Positions 25,243 through 34,034 of a stretch of 64,000 nucleotides of DNA are shown here, piece after piece. Each line of letters opens with the position of its first letter. Within the stretch, counting starts at the first letter, position 1. Location of the stretch: positions 1 to 64,000 of the forward strand of contig JADHVO010000005.1 of the NCBI GenBank assembly GCA_016783965.1. The letters are read 5' to 3'. The position numbers were made by a program, and so were the translations under genes. The notes under the pieces are model-generated. The model was not told where the DNA came from, searched no databases, and was given only the letters and a program-made list of their open reading frames with translations. The DNA is from Alphaproteobacteria bacterium. GTDB taxonomy: Bacteria > Pseudomonadota > Alphaproteobacteria > Micropepsales > Micropepsaceae.

Positions 25243-25854
25243 ATGCACGGCTTCCCCATTCCGCTCCACGCGCTCGATTACCTGGGCGTCGCCGTGTTCG
25301 CGGTCACCGGTGCGCTCGCCGCGGCGCGCAGCCGGCATGACGTCGTTACCTTCGCCGCCTTTGCCATCCTGACCGGCATCGGTGGCGGCACGCTGCGCGT
25401 TGTGTTGATCGGCGTCCCGGTCTTCTGGGTGCACGAGGGCGGGTACATCTACGCGTGTCTCGCGGCGGCTGTGCTGGTCTGGCTGGTGGGCGAACGGCCG
25501 TGGCGCACGCGTGCGCTCAACTGGTTCGACGCCATCGGCCTTGCGGCCTATGCGGTCCTGGGCGCAGCGAAGGCTCAGGGCGCAGGCGTTTCGCCCCCGG
25601 TGGCGGTCGTCATGGGTGCGCTGACCGCAACCTTCGGCATCATGCGTGATCTGGTGGCAGGCCAGCCATCGGTGCTGCTCAAGCGCGAGATCTACATCAC
25701 CGCGGCGGTGCTCGCCGCGACGGTGTTCGTGGGCGCCACCAGCCTCGGTCTCGAGGCGAACATCGCTGCGCTTATCGGTTTCGCCGCCGGCTTCGCCCTG
25801 CGTGCTGGCGCGATCGCATTCGGCTGGACGCTGCCGGGCTTCGCGCGAACGTAA
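25243..25854 (+). CDS. TRIC/UPF0126-family membrane protein (YicG-like)
   Basis: The 203-residue protein has six or seven hydrophobic helices arranged as two homologous halves, each starting with a variant of FDxxGLAAYAVLGAAKA: LDYLGVAVFAVTGALAA near 10-26 and FDAIGLAAYAVLGAAKA near 95-111. GIGGGTLRVVLIG and TATFGIMRDLVAG are the glycine-rich repeats of the family. Members are proposed trimeric cation channels or glycine transporters. I chose this ATG because it gives the standard length; an upstream start adds 25 polar residues. Confidence 0.87.
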   Translation: MHGFPIPLHALDYLGVAVFAVTGALAAARSRHDVVTFAAFAILTGIGGGTLRVVLIGVPVFWVHEGGYIYACLAAAVLVWLVGERPWRTRALNWFDAIGLAAYAVLGAAKAQGAGVSPPVAVVMGALTATFGIMRDLVAGQPSVLLKREIYITAAVLAATVFVGATSLGLEANIAALIGFAAGFALRAGAIAFGWTLPGFART

Positions 25855-25941
25855 TTTCCCTTACTTTTACCAATTATCAGCACCCGGCACATTTCGCGCA
25901 TTTACACTTGTAGGCAACGAATCGTCTCCAAACTGGGCCGG

Positions 25942-26412
25942 ATGCGAACGAATACCGCCATCGCACGAAGCGTCGCGACAAAGCCGCGGGCCGATCAGCA
26001 GGTCGCCGCGCTACCCTTTCGCGTGACCGAAGCGGGGCTTGAGGTCATGCTGATCACCTCGCGCCGCACGCGCCGCTGGATCGTGCCCAAGGGCTGGCCC
26101 GAGCCCGGCTCGTCCCCGGCTGCCGACGCCGCGCGCGAGGCGCTGGAAGAGGCGGGCATCAGCGGCGAGATCGCGCCAAAGCCGCTCGGAGCGTTCCACT
26201 ATCTGAAGGAACGCAAGCACAGCGACGGCACGAACTGCCGGGTGAACCTCTATCCCCTGAAGGTGACACGCCAGCGCCGCACATGGCCGGAAAAGGCATC
26301 GCGCGAGACGAAGTGGCTCCGCTATGCCGAAGCGGCGGCGCTGGTGGCCGAGCCGGAACTGAAACGGCTGATCCTGAAGTTCGGCGCGCAGCACGTTCCG
26401 GCGGCCGCCTAG
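25942..26412 (+). CDS. Nudix hydrolase (diphosphoinositol-polyphosphate/diadenosine type)
   Basis: The 156-residue protein has a Nudix box at 51-73 (G51 ... R65 E66 AL E69 E70 A G72 I). The catalytic REUxEExGU part is intact, but the first Glu of GX5E is Ser at 57. The PKGWPE start and the RRTRRWIVPKG segment resemble the short DIPP/MTH3-like Nudix proteins of alphaproteobacteria, which cleave diphosphate bonds in inositol pyrophosphates or dinucleoside polyphosphates. It ends in a 4-base convergent overlap with the GNAT gene. Confidence 0.87.
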   Translation: MRTNTAIARSVATKPRADQQVAALPFRVTEAGLEVMLITSRRTRRWIVPKGWPEPGSSPAADAAREALEEAGISGEIAPKPLGAFHYLKERKHSDGTNCRVNLYPLKVTRQRRTWPEKASRETKWLRYAEAAALVAEPELKRLILKFGAQHVPAAA

Positions 26413-26681
26413 GCCAGCACGTCCTGTGCGTTCTTGTGCCGCTTGAACCACGCAAAGGCATAGGAGCAGGTCGGCGTGATCCGGAAGCCCTCGGCGCGGG
26501 CGCGTGCGACGATGCCTTCCATCAGCCGGGCCGCCGTCCCGTGGCCGCGCAGCGCCGGCGGCGCCTCGACATACGGGATCACGACATGCAGGCCGTTGCG
26601 CGCGTAGTTCGCAAACGCGGTCAGGCCTTCCTCTTCTAGCTCAAAGCGGCGCAGGTCGCGGTTGTCCTTCACGGCGGTCAT
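26409..26681 (-). CDS. Small GNAT-like N-acetyltransferase (YjdJ/NATD1 type)
   Basis: The 90-residue protein has the acetyl-CoA loop segment RGHGTAARLMEG and the conserved end PTCSYAFAWFKRH, which define the short family of YjdJ/NATD1-like acetyltransferases. Its ATG overlaps the stop of the upstream membrane protein gene (ATGA), so it is translated as part of a three-gene unit (MDR oxidoreductase, TIGR02206-like membrane protein, this gene). The substrate is unknown. Confidence 0.85.
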   Translation of the reverse strand: MTAVKDNRDLRRFELEEEGLTAFANYARNGLHVVIPYVEAPPALRGHGTAARLMEGIVARARAEGFRITPTCSYAFAWFKRHKNAQDVLA

Positions 26682-27418
26682 GGTGCGGGAACGGGCTCGC
26701 TGGGTACGGGTTCCGGCGAACGGCGCCGCCGGACCTGGTCGATCACGAAGAACGGCGAGTAGTAGATCGCGATCGACAGGAAGGCCATCGCCACCAGCAC
26801 CAGCACGTAGTACGGCCAGGGCGGCATGGCGTCGAGAATGGTCGGGTAGGGCGGCTTGGTCCTGAGCAGCCCATAGTTCGCCCCCGACAGCCAGTCGAAC
26901 AGCCCCGCGACGCCCATGTACACGAAGCTCCAGGCAATTACGCGAGGCAGGTGCTGGAGATAGGGCCGCATCTTCAGACCGAAGGTGAGGTACAGAACGC
27001 CCCCGATGATGCCGCCATGGAACACGAAGAACAGCAGGAAGGTGGTGTCTGGGTAGTCGTACTGCACGTCCGGCGTGAGCATGCCCTGCAGCGTGCCGGC
27101 CAGCGCCCAGAAATAGGCGAGCTCGTAGGTCCGCTGGTTCGGCCAGAACAGCGTGATGACGGTGGCGACCGTCGCCCAGTCGCACAGGTTCAGCGGAAAC
27201 TCGTTGTCGACCCCCAGCCACCCCTTGCCGTGCAGCATCAGCATCCAGCCGAACCAGTTGACCGTCATGGCGGCGCCCAGCGTCCAGCGGATCACCCGGT
27301 CGAGCTGCGGCCGGGTCTTCGGCTGCACCAGCCACGCGACAAGCACGGGCAGCGTAAAGGGCAGCACCAGGGCAATAATGTGCGACTCGCCGAACAGCGC
27401 GAAGGGCACTTCCTTCAT
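26678..27418 (-). CDS. TIGR02206-like (YwaF-type) integral membrane protein
   Basis: The 246-residue protein starts MKEVPFALFGESHIIAL and has about seven hydrophobic helices. HGKGWLGVDNEFPLNLCDWATV, FFWAL-like and VFHGGIIGGVLYL segments match the YwaF/TIGR02206 layout, with conserved Cys/Asp in the third helix region and a His pair. Function is not established for the family. Start and stop share one base with the upstream oxidoreductase gene (TGATG), and the stop overlaps the GNAT ATG. Confidence 0.8.
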   Translation of the reverse strand: MKEVPFALFGESHIIALVLPFTLPVLVAWLVQPKTRPQLDRVIRWTLGAAMTVNWFGWMLMLHGKGWLGVDNEFPLNLCDWATVATVITLFWPNQRTYELAYFWALAGTLQGMLTPDVQYDYPDTTFLLFFVFHGGIIGGVLYLTFGLKMRPYLQHLPRVIAWSFVYMGVAGLFDWLSGANYGLLRTKPPYPTILDAMPPWPYYVLVLVAMAFLSIAIYYSPFFVIDQVRRRRSPEPVPSEPVPAP

Positions 27419-28410
27419 CAGACCCGCACCATCAGCTTGCCGCGGTTCTTGCCGGCGAACATCCCGGCCAGCGCCTCGGGCATCTTGTCGAAGCCCTCCA
27501 CCACATCGACCGGCGCCTTGATCTTCCCCTGTTCTACCCAGGTGGCGAGCGCGGTCTCCGCCTCGCGGCGCCGCGCATAGAAGTCCATCACGACGAAGCC
27601 CTCCATCCGGATGCGCTTGGTCACGAGGAAGCCCGGCACGCCTGCCGGTCCGCCCGAAGGCGTCGCCGTGTCGTAATTGGCGACCGCGCCGCAGCAGGCG
27701 ACGCGGCCCCACACATTCATCCGGTTGAGCGCGGCGCCCAGCACCTCGCCGCCCGTGTTATCGAAATAGACGTCGACGCCGCGCGGGCAGGCGGCCTTGA
27801 TCGCGCCCACCAGATTGCCGGCCGTGTAGTCGACCGCCGCATCGAAGCCGAGCTCATCGACCAGCCACTGGCACTTGTCGGCGCGCGTGGTGCCGACCAC
27901 GCGGCATCCCATCAGCTTCGCGATCTGTCCCGCGATTGACCCCACGGCGCCGGCCGCGCCCGACACCAGCACGGTCTCGCCCGGCCGCGGCCTGCCGACG
28001 TCGAGCAATCCGAAATAGGCGGTCAGCCCCGTGATACCGAGCACGCCCAGGATGTGCTCCGGCTTGTGCGCCTTGTCGTGCTTGGTCAGCGCGCGGCCCG
28101 GCAGGGCCGCATATTGCTGCCACCCATAGTCGGCGCTGACGAGATCGCCGGGCACGAAACCCGGCGCCTTTGACTCTACAACTTCGCCCAGGCCCCATCC
28201 GGCCATGACATCCCCGGGATTGAGCTGCGAGCGATAGGTCTGTCCCTGCATCCAGGCGCGGCTCGCGGGGTCGAGCGACAGCAGCGTGGTGCGCACCAGC
28301 ACCTCGCCATCCTTCGGCTGCGGCATCGCCGCCTCTCGGAGATCGAAGTTGCCCGGACCCACCTGTGCATTGGGCTTCCGTGCATAAATCCACTGCTTGT
28401 TCGTGGCCAT
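27418..28410 (-). CDS. Zinc-independent NADP-dependent MDR oxidoreductase (CurA/prostaglandin-reductase-like)
   Basis: The 330-residue protein has the MDR GroES-like domain (QPKDGEVLVRTTLLSLDPASRAWM) and a Rossmann domain with AAGAVGSIAGQIAK. NADP contacts are in VVGTTRADKC, and DVYFDNTGGEVL is typical of the CurA/leukotriene B4 12-hydroxydehydrogenase branch. The zinc ligands of alcohol dehydrogenases are absent. These enzymes reduce enones and other activated double bonds. It opens the minus-strand unit and faces an aldo/keto reductase across an 83-base divergent gap. Confidence 0.92.
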   Translation of the reverse strand: MATNKQWIYARKPNAQVGPGNFDLREAAMPQPKDGEVLVRTTLLSLDPASRAWMQGQTYRSQLNPGDVMAGWGLGEVVESKAPGFVPGDLVSADYGWQQYAALPGRALTKHDKAHKPEHILGVLGITGLTAYFGLLDVGRPRPGETVLVSGAAGAVGSIAGQIAKLMGCRVVGTTRADKCQWLVDELGFDAAVDYTAGNLVGAIKAACPRGVDVYFDNTGGEVLGAALNRMNVWGRVACCGAVANYDTATPSGGPAGVPGFLVTKRIRMEGFVVMDFYARRREAETALATWVEQGKIKAPVDVVEGFDKMPEALAGMFAGKNRGKLMVRV

Positions 28411-28493
28411 CGTCTGCTCCCTCCAGCCCCTTTTTCTTTGACTTTACGGCTCCCGGTTTCGGATGCTCAAGCCAGAACAATCGGAGGAAAGCC

Positions 28494-29450
28494 ATGAAAC
28501 TGCGCAAACTGGGCGCCAGCGACTTGCACGTGTCGGAGATTTCCCTTGGAACATGGCTGACGTATGGCGTGGGGGTCGAGAAAGACACTGCCATCAAATG
28601 CGTGCATCACGCCTTCGAGGTCGGCATCAACTTCATCGACACCGCCAACGTCTATGGTCGCGGCTCGTCCGAGACCGTGCTGGGCGAGGCGCTCGCCGGC
28701 CGCAGGCGTGACAGCTACGTGCTGGCGACCAAGGTGTTCGGCGACATGGGCGGCGGCAACCAGGGCCTGTCGCGCGTGCAGATCGAAAAGCAGCTCGAGG
28801 ACTCACTCAAGAGACTTCGCACAGATTATTTCGACCTCTACCAGTGCCACCGCTACGACACCAACACGCCGCTGGAAGAGACGATGGAGGCGCTCACCCG
28901 CGCGGTGAAGAGCGGCAAGGTGCGCTACCTCGGCTTCTCCGAATGGTCGCCCGACCAGATCCAGGCCTCCATCGACATGAAGGGCGTCGAGCACTTCGTC
29001 TCCAGCCAGCCGCAATACTCTCTCCTGTGGCGCCGGCCCGAGCAAAAGGTCATCCCGCTCTGCGCGAAGAACGGCATCTCCCAGATCGTGTGGTCGCCGC
29101 TGGCGCAGGGCGTGCTCACCGGCAAGTACGATCCCAACAAGCCCGCCCCGGCCGGCACCCGCGCCGCATCGGACAACATGGGCGGCGCGATCAAGGGCTG
29201 GATGGAGAAGAGCTGGCTCGAAGGCGTGCAGCGCATGAAGCCGCTGGCACAGGAAGCGGGCCTTACCATGGCCCAGTTCGCACTCGCCTGGGTCCTGCGC
29301 GAGCCCAACATCGCCAGTGCCATCGTCGGCGCCAGCCGCCCCGACCAGCTCGACGACAACGTCAAAGCCAGCGGCGCCAAGGTCGACCCGGCCCTGTTCG
29401 CGAAGGCGGAGAAGATTGCCGAAGAGTCGCGGCCGCCGCGGACAGCATAA
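28494..29450 (+). CDS. Aldo/keto reductase (potassium-channel beta-subunit-like)
   Basis: The 318-residue protein follows GGAGGAAAGCC, a strong ribosome site that fixes this start. The tetrad D49, Y54, K80 and the His of YQCHRYD (about 118) is complete. The VYGRGSSETVLGEAL and SQPQYSLLWR segments and the PLAQGVLTGKYD motif place it with the Kv-beta/YghZ-like reductases that use NADPH. The physiological carbonyl is unknown. It is divergent from the MDR oxidoreductase. Confidence 0.92.
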   Translation: MKLRKLGASDLHVSEISLGTWLTYGVGVEKDTAIKCVHHAFEVGINFIDTANVYGRGSSETVLGEALAGRRRDSYVLATKVFGDMGGGNQGLSRVQIEKQLEDSLKRLRTDYFDLYQCHRYDTNTPLEETMEALTRAVKSGKVRYLGFSEWSPDQIQASIDMKGVEHFVSSQPQYSLLWRRPEQKVIPLCAKNGISQIVWSPLAQGVLTGKYDPNKPAPAGTRAASDNMGGAIKGWMEKSWLEGVQRMKPLAQEAGLTMAQFALAWVLREPNIASAIVGASRPDQLDDNVKASGAKVDPALFAKAEKIAEESRPPRTA

Positions 29451-29878
29451 GTTAGGCGAAAGTGACAGCGCTCAAGATTTCCAAACAAAATCCTTTAGAA
29501 AATAGCACGAAGATTTTTCGCCGTGGAACTTGAACGTGCCGCTCGAAACACCATTTCTCGTAAATCCCCCAAGGTGCGACCAGACCGCTGCGGCTCCGCA
29601 AGAAGCCGCGGTGTTGCAGCTCTTTGCACCGCAAGGAATGCGGCCGAAATCGCCGCCGGAAAAAAATTCACGCAAGGGAGCACGCATGACCATCCACGCG
29701 GACGTTGAAGGAAGGCGTTTTCGACGCCGCTACAGGTGCTTAGCCGTGCAACCGGGGAGGTTGTTTGCCGAGTTTGCAAGCAACGGCGGACAGCCGGTGT
29801 CGCGTTTCCGCTAAGGAACGGTTGCCTCGCGGCAAAAGCCGCGATTTGCTCCAAACCAGATTCAGGGAGAACAACAAT
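29451..29878. other. Long leader/intergenic region with hairpin
   Basis: This 428-base gap precedes the OB-fold/thiolase pair. The first 110 bases are AT-rich and probably contain the promoter. A perfect 7-bp hairpin TCGCGGC-AAAA-GCCGCGA lies at 29827-29844 and is followed by TTTGCT, 35 bases before the start codon. It may be a terminator or attenuator. Short open frames here have no protein-like features. Confidence 0.5.
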
Positions 29879-30319
29879 ATGTCTGCTGCTGGCGCAGTGA
29901 AGCCGGAGCCCACGACCAAAGGCGTGGTGCCGTTTCTGAAAATTCCGAAGGACGGCCAGCCCTATCTCGCCGGCTCCAAGTGTACGAAGTGCGGCGAGGT
30001 CGTTGTCGGCAGCCGCAACACCTGCGGTAAGTGCGGCGCCCGCGAAGGCGTGGAGGCCGTGAAGCTCGGCACCACGGGCAAGCTCTACAACTTCACCATC
30101 GTGCACCGGAACTTCCCCGGCGTGCCCGTGCCGTTCATCTCGGCGATCGTCGACATCGACGGCGGCGGCACGCTGAAGGGCAACCTGCTCGGCGTCGACC
30201 CGAAGCCGGAAGCGATCAAGTTCGACATGCCGGTAAACATCGTCATCAAACCCGTCCCGCAGAAGGACAAAGAGGGCAACTCGTACCTCTCGTATTTCTT
30301 CGAACCCCAATCTTCCTAA
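29879..30319 (+). CDS. OB-fold/zinc-ribbon CoA-associated protein (DUF35-like)
   Basis: The 146-residue protein has a rubredoxin-like zinc ribbon (CTKCGEVVVGSRNTCGKCG, two CxxC pairs near 34-52) followed by an OB fold (GKLYNFTIVHRNFPGVPVPF, ISAIVDIDGGGTLKGNLLG). DUF35 proteins pair with SCP2/thiolase-like enzymes or with ketosteroid-side-chain aldolases, and the next gene, 27 bases on, is exactly such a thiolase. They probably form one complex acting on acyl-CoA substrates. GGGAGAACA precedes the chosen ATG. Confidence 0.88.
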   Translation: MSAAGAVKPEPTTKGVVPFLKIPKDGQPYLAGSKCTKCGEVVVGSRNTCGKCGAREGVEAVKLGTTGKLYNFTIVHRNFPGVPVPFISAIVDIDGGGTLKGNLLGVDPKPEAIKFDMPVNIVIKPVPQKDKEGNSYLSYFFEPQSS

Positions 30320-30346
30320 AGAAAAAGCACTAAGGAGAACCGACCC

Positions 30347-31492
30347 ATGGCCAACGACGTCTACGTAGTCGGCACAGACATGATCAAGTTCGGGCGTTTC
30401 CCCGAACGCACCGTGCCCGAGCTGGGCGCACAGGCGGCGCTGATGGCGCTGGACGATTGCGGCCTGACCATCCAGGACATGCAGGCCGTCTACAGCGGCA
30501 ATCTCTACGAGGCGAGCGGCGGTGTCGGCCAGCGTATCCTGCGCGAGATCGGCCAGACCGGCGTGCCGGTGGTGAACGTCGCCAACGCCTGCGCCACGGG
30601 CGCGACCGCGTTCCGCGAAGGATGGATGGCGATCAAGGCCGGCGTCTACGACATCGTGCTGTGCGTCGGCACCGAGCAGATGGGCGCGGGCCTCCTCGGC
30701 GGCGGTGGCGGCGGCAAGGGTATTCCGACGGAGGGCCTGCTCGGCTCCGGCACGATGCCGTCGGTGTTCGCGCATGTCGGCCTCGAGCACACGCGCAAAT
30801 ACGGCACCACGTTCGAGCAGTTCGCGAAGGTGTCGGTGAAGAACCACCACCACTCCACGCTCAACCCGAAGGCGATGTACCAGAAGGAAACGCCGCTCGA
30901 GGAAGTGATGGGCGCGGAGATGATCTCCTATCCCAACACCAAGCTGATGTGCTCGGTGAACGTCGACGGCTCTGCCGCCGCCGTGCTGTGCTCGGAGAAG
31001 AAGGCGAAGGAGCTCGGCCTCATGGGGCGCGCTGTGCGCGTCCGTAGTTCGGCACTGACGTCCGATCCGTACACCTCGCGCAACATCGCGATGATGGACT
31101 TCAACGCGGTGACACGCCTCGCCGCCAAGACCGCCTACGAAATGGCCGGCCTTGGCCCGGACGACGTCGACCTGATCGAGCTGCACGACTGCTTCGCGAC
31201 GGCCGAGATCGTGCACTACGAGAACCTTGGCATCGCCAAGGAAGGCGAAGCAGGAAGCCTCATCGACTCCGGCGCGACGGCCCTGGGTGGGCGCATCCCG
31301 GTGAATGTGTCGGGCGGCCTGCTCTCCAAGGGCCATCCGCTGGGCGCCACCGGCATCGCTAACATCTACGAAGTGACGACGCATCTGCGCGGCGAGGCGG
31401 GCAACCGCCAGGTCGAGGGCGCGAAGATCGGCCTGACCCACGTGGTCGGCGCCGGCAGCGCCTGCGCCGTCCACATCCTGGAAAAAGCCTGA
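30347..31492 (+). CDS. Thiolase-family acyl-CoA enzyme (SCP2-like)
   Basis: The 381-residue protein has the thiolase nucleophile Cys in NVANACATGATAF (C82), the LHDCFATAEI segment and the GGLLSKGHPLGATGIA motif with the catalytic His. The final Cys motif of degradative thiolases (CxGxG) is replaced by VVGAGSACAVHIL, which fits the SCP2-type or lipid-transfer subgroup that usually partners DUF35 proteins. AAGGAGAA precedes the ATG. The substrate is unknown, and it may be a sterol or branched acyl-CoA side chain. Confidence 0.9.
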   Translation: MANDVYVVGTDMIKFGRFPERTVPELGAQAALMALDDCGLTIQDMQAVYSGNLYEASGGVGQRILREIGQTGVPVVNVANACATGATAFREGWMAIKAGVYDIVLCVGTEQMGAGLLGGGGGGKGIPTEGLLGSGTMPSVFAHVGLEHTRKYGTTFEQFAKVSVKNHHHSTLNPKAMYQKETPLEEVMGAEMISYPNTKLMCSVNVDGSAAAVLCSEKKAKELGLMGRAVRVRSSALTSDPYTSRNIAMMDFNAVTRLAAKTAYEMAGLGPDDVDLIELHDCFATAEIVHYENLGIAKEGEAGSLIDSGATALGGRIPVNVSGGLLSKGHPLGATGIANIYEVTTHLRGEAGNRQVEGAKIGLTHVVGAGSACAVHILEKA

Positions 31493-31502
31493 CCGTGTTT
31501 AT

Positions 31503-31526
31503 CCTCCCCCGCTTTAGCGGGGGAGG
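31503..31526. repeat. GC-rich palindromic element (REP-like hairpin)
   Basis: CCTCCCCCGCT and its exact complement AGCGGGGGAGG are separated by two bases, directly after the thiolase stop. The form of CCTCCCCCGC plus GCGGGGGAGG resembles dispersed palindromes common between genes in alphaproteobacteria. It can also act as a terminator hairpin. I found no second copy in this window. Confidence 0.65.
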
Positions 31527-31600
31527 GGGACCGCCGAAGGCGGTGGAGCGGGCGACCGCGCCGCACCAATCGTCATGTAGTCTTGGCGCGGCGAAGATAA

Positions 31601-31762
31601 CCTCTCCGCCGCGCTCTCTATCTCTGGGGCGCCGGCGTGCGGCCCGGCGAAATCAATCACCTCGACCAGATCGACGTGCACCCGACGGTGATGAAGCTGC
31701 TAGGCTTGCAGCCTGGGAAGCCGGTCGACGGCCATCCGATTGCAGCGGTGACAGCGCCATGA
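31601..31762 (+). pseudogene. C-terminal remnant of a phosphodiesterase/phosphatase-like gene
   Basis: The frame has no start and opens right after an in-frame TAA. It encodes ALYLWGAGVRPGEINHLDQ followed by IDVHPTVMKLLGLQPGKPVDG, the pattern of the end of nucleotide pyrophosphatase/phosphodiesterase or alkaline-phosphatase-fold enzymes (glycine-rich strand, His-containing segment, DVxPTVMxLLGLxPG, DG). It stops in a TGA that overlaps the ATG of the next aldo/keto reductase. The rest of the gene is missing, so this looks like a deletion scar next to the palindromic element. Confidence 0.65.
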
Positions 31763-32730
31763 AGAAGAACAAGTTCGGCCCCTTGGGCGAAGTCAGCGTG
31801 CTGACGCTGGGCGGTGGCGGGATCGGCCAGGCCTGGGGCGAAACCAGTCGCGAGGAATGCGTCGCCACCATTCACGCGGCGCTGGATGCCGGGATCGACC
31901 TTCTCGACACCGCGCCCATGTACAGAAACTGCGAGGCGATCGTCGGCGAGACCTTTGCCGGCAAGCTGCCGAAAGGCCTGCGGATTACCACCAAATACGG
32001 ATTGGGCACGCCCGCTCCGAGCGAGGTCGAAAAATTGCTGACCGCGTCGCTTGAGAAGAGCCTCGCGACGATGCGCGTCGATCGCGTCGACATCTTCTTC
32101 CTGCACTCCAACATCTGCGACGACGACTACGTCTATGCACGGCGACCGGACATGCAGGACCAGTTCGCGACGCGTTGGTCCATCTATGCCGAATGCGTGA
32201 TCCCAACATTCGAGAAGCTGAAGCAGGCCGGAAAGATCGCGACCTGGGGCATCACCGGCTCCGGCGTGCCTGACACGATCATCCGCGCCCTGCGCCACGA
32301 CAAGAAGCCCGCCTATGTGCAGGCGGTGACCAACCTGCTCGACAGCGCCGGAAGCCTGCGCCGTTACGCCGAACCAGCCAAGCCGCGCGAGATCATTCGC
32401 GTCGCAAACGAAGAGGGCGTGGGCGTGCTCGGCATCCGTGCCGTACAGGCCGGGGCATTGACGGCGGCGGTCGATCGCGAACTCTCACCGAACAATCCGG
32501 ATCGCGCGGACTATGACCGTGCTGCACCGTTCCGCGCGCTGGCCGCCGAGATCGCCGAAGACCCGGCGGTTCTGGCGCATCGCTATGCCCTGGCGATGCC
32601 GGGCGTCCCGACGGTGATCCTGGGCGTCAAGAACCGCGCCGAGCTGGCGCAGTGTATCGATGCCGCGGCGCGCCCGCTGGATGCGGCGATCATGGCGCGC
32701 ATCGACGCTCTGGGCCTGCGCTTGGTCTGA
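31759..32730 (+). CDS. Aldo/keto reductase
   Basis: The 323-residue protein has the catalytic set D50, Y55, K79 and the His of IFFLHSN (about 112). GGGGIGQAWG at the N-terminus and LRRYAEPAKPREI are unlike the other reductases in this window, so it is not a recent duplicate of them. The upstream frame runs open to 31495, but the added residues are the palindromic element and the decayed phosphodiesterase DNA read in another frame. The ATG is in a TGA-overlapping position with that remnant, so the gene probably was coupled to it once. Confidence 0.87.
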   Translation: MKKNKFGPLGEVSVLTLGGGGIGQAWGETSREECVATIHAALDAGIDLLDTAPMYRNCEAIVGETFAGKLPKGLRITTKYGLGTPAPSEVEKLLTASLEKSLATMRVDRVDIFFLHSNICDDDYVYARRPDMQDQFATRWSIYAECVIPTFEKLKQAGKIATWGITGSGVPDTIIRALRHDKKPAYVQAVTNLLDSAGSLRRYAEPAKPREIIRVANEEGVGVLGIRAVQAGALTAAVDRELSPNNPDRADYDRAAPFRALAAEIAEDPAVLAHRYALAMPGVPTVILGVKNRAELAQCIDAAARPLDAAIMARIDALGLRLV

Positions 32731-32817
32731 GTGAACGCACCCTGGCGAACAGTCCGCGCTCATGGCCGCGCGGGTCGTTTTCCATGCGGCAGGGCGCCTT
32801 GAAGAACAAAGGCATTG

Positions 32818-33036
32818 TCATTGCTGGCGTGGCTTTGGCTCCCGCATCATCCACGGAAACAGGGCGCCAACGGGCACCGCCCAGAGAGTGCCTGCGATCA
32901 GGTAGAAAAAGAAGGCGCCAACGCCGCTCGCATGCGGCAGCGTGTGGACCGCGATGCCCGTCGCGAGCAGCGCATAGACAGGCAACCACATCAGGATGAG
33001 GATCGTGCCGATCAGTTTCTTGATGCGCGGGCTCAT
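32818..33036 (-). CDS. DUF2842 small membrane protein
   Basis: The 72-residue protein starts MSPRIKKLIGTILILMWLPVYALLA and has two hydrophobic helices, about 9-29 and 40-62, with a basic N-terminus. This matches DUF2842, a family nearly confined to alphaproteobacteria. The ATG overlaps the stop of the upstream hydrolase (ATGA). Function is unknown. Confidence 0.82.
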   Translation of the reverse strand: MSPRIKKLIGTILILMWLPVYALLATGIAVHTLPHASGVGAFFFYLIAGTLWAVPVGALFPWMMREPKPRQQ

Positions 33037-33878
33037 GCGACCACGCGGTCGATCCAGGATTGCAGGTTGCGTACGACCTCGGCGCGGTTGGTCTCGTTCA
33101 GCATCTCGTGCCGCCCGCCTGCATAGTAGTCGGTGGTGATATCCGTGAGGCCGGCCTCGCGATAGCGATCCATCAATGGGTGCAGGCGCGTCAGATCGGC
33201 GTTGATCGGGTCCTTGTCACCGGCAAAAACATAGACCGGCAGGGTGCTCCGGATCTTGCGCAACCTGTCCATGTCGAGCGCGGCCGGGGCGGCGGCGAAC
33301 ATCGAGGCGCGGCCGGCATCGTTGACCGTGAAGCCGCACAAAGGATCGGCGATGTACTTGTCGACTTCCTTGTCGTCGCGCGAGAGCCAGTCGAACGGCG
33401 TGCGCGGGTTCTCGACGCCGCCGATCGAGGAAAGACCGCCGCTCGGCGCCTGGAGTTTGTCGATTGCCGCCGAACCGGAGAGCACATAACCGTCGATCAG
33501 ACCGCTGTGGTCGGCAACGTAGATTTGCGCTGCGAACGAGCCCATCGAATGGCCCATCAGCACGATTTTCTTGCCGGGGTTCTCGTCGCGGATCAGACGG
33601 CTCAGCGCCGCCATGTCGTCGACGAGCGCTGCGAAGCCGCCGAAGCCGAAATCGCCGAGTGAGTCTGGTGAGGTCCGGCCATGGCCGCGATGGTCGTTGG
33701 CGTAGATCGCGATTCCGGATTCGATCAGCGGCTGAAGCGGTTCGCGATAGCGTAGCGCATGCTCGCCCATACCATGGCTGATCTGAAGCACGCCGCGCAC
33801 CGGCCGTTCCGGCAGCCAGCGATAACAGAAAATCGAGGTTCCATCGGCACCGCCAAATCGGAACTCTTCTTCGGCCAT
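33033..33878 (-). CDS. Alpha/beta hydrolase, monoacylglycerol-lipase-like
   Basis: The 281-residue protein belongs to the serine aminopeptidase S33/monoglyceride lipase branch. It has SHGMGEH oxyanion-hole residues (34-40), the elbow GHSMGS with Ser 111, an acid in GDKDPINAD, and the His in GGRHEMLNE near the end. HRGHGRTSPDSLGDFG is the characteristic segment of this branch. It is probably a lysophospholipase or acylglycerol lipase. It is the first gene of a two-gene unit with the DUF2842 protein. Confidence 0.9.
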   Translation of the reverse strand: MAEEEFRFGGADGTSIFCYRWLPERPVRGVLQISHGMGEHALRYREPLQPLIESGIAIYANDHRGHGRTSPDSLGDFGFGGFAALVDDMAALSRLIRDENPGKKIVLMGHSMGSFAAQIYVADHSGLIDGYVLSGSAAIDKLQAPSGGLSSIGGVENPRTPFDWLSRDDKEVDKYIADPLCGFTVNDAGRASMFAAAPAALDMDRLRKIRSTLPVYVFAGDKDPINADLTRLHPLMDRYREAGLTDITTDYYAGGRHEMLNETNRAEVVRNLQSWIDRVVA

Positions 33879-34034
33879 TGCGCCAGCGCCCTTCTAGTCA
33901 GGAACTATCTAAGGCCGCGAGCAGTTGCGGGCAAGCGCGGGCGAATTGCTGCCGCGCGGCATAAGTTTGCAGAAACCATCGACGGTCCGAGGCGTTCGCT
34001 CGACGGCTGAGGCCATCTGAAAGGAAGATCAACT

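Noticed and set aside
29495..31474. 659-codon minus-strand open frame over the thiolase pair
   Set aside because: It opposes two genes with clear catalytic motifs and has no recognisable domain.
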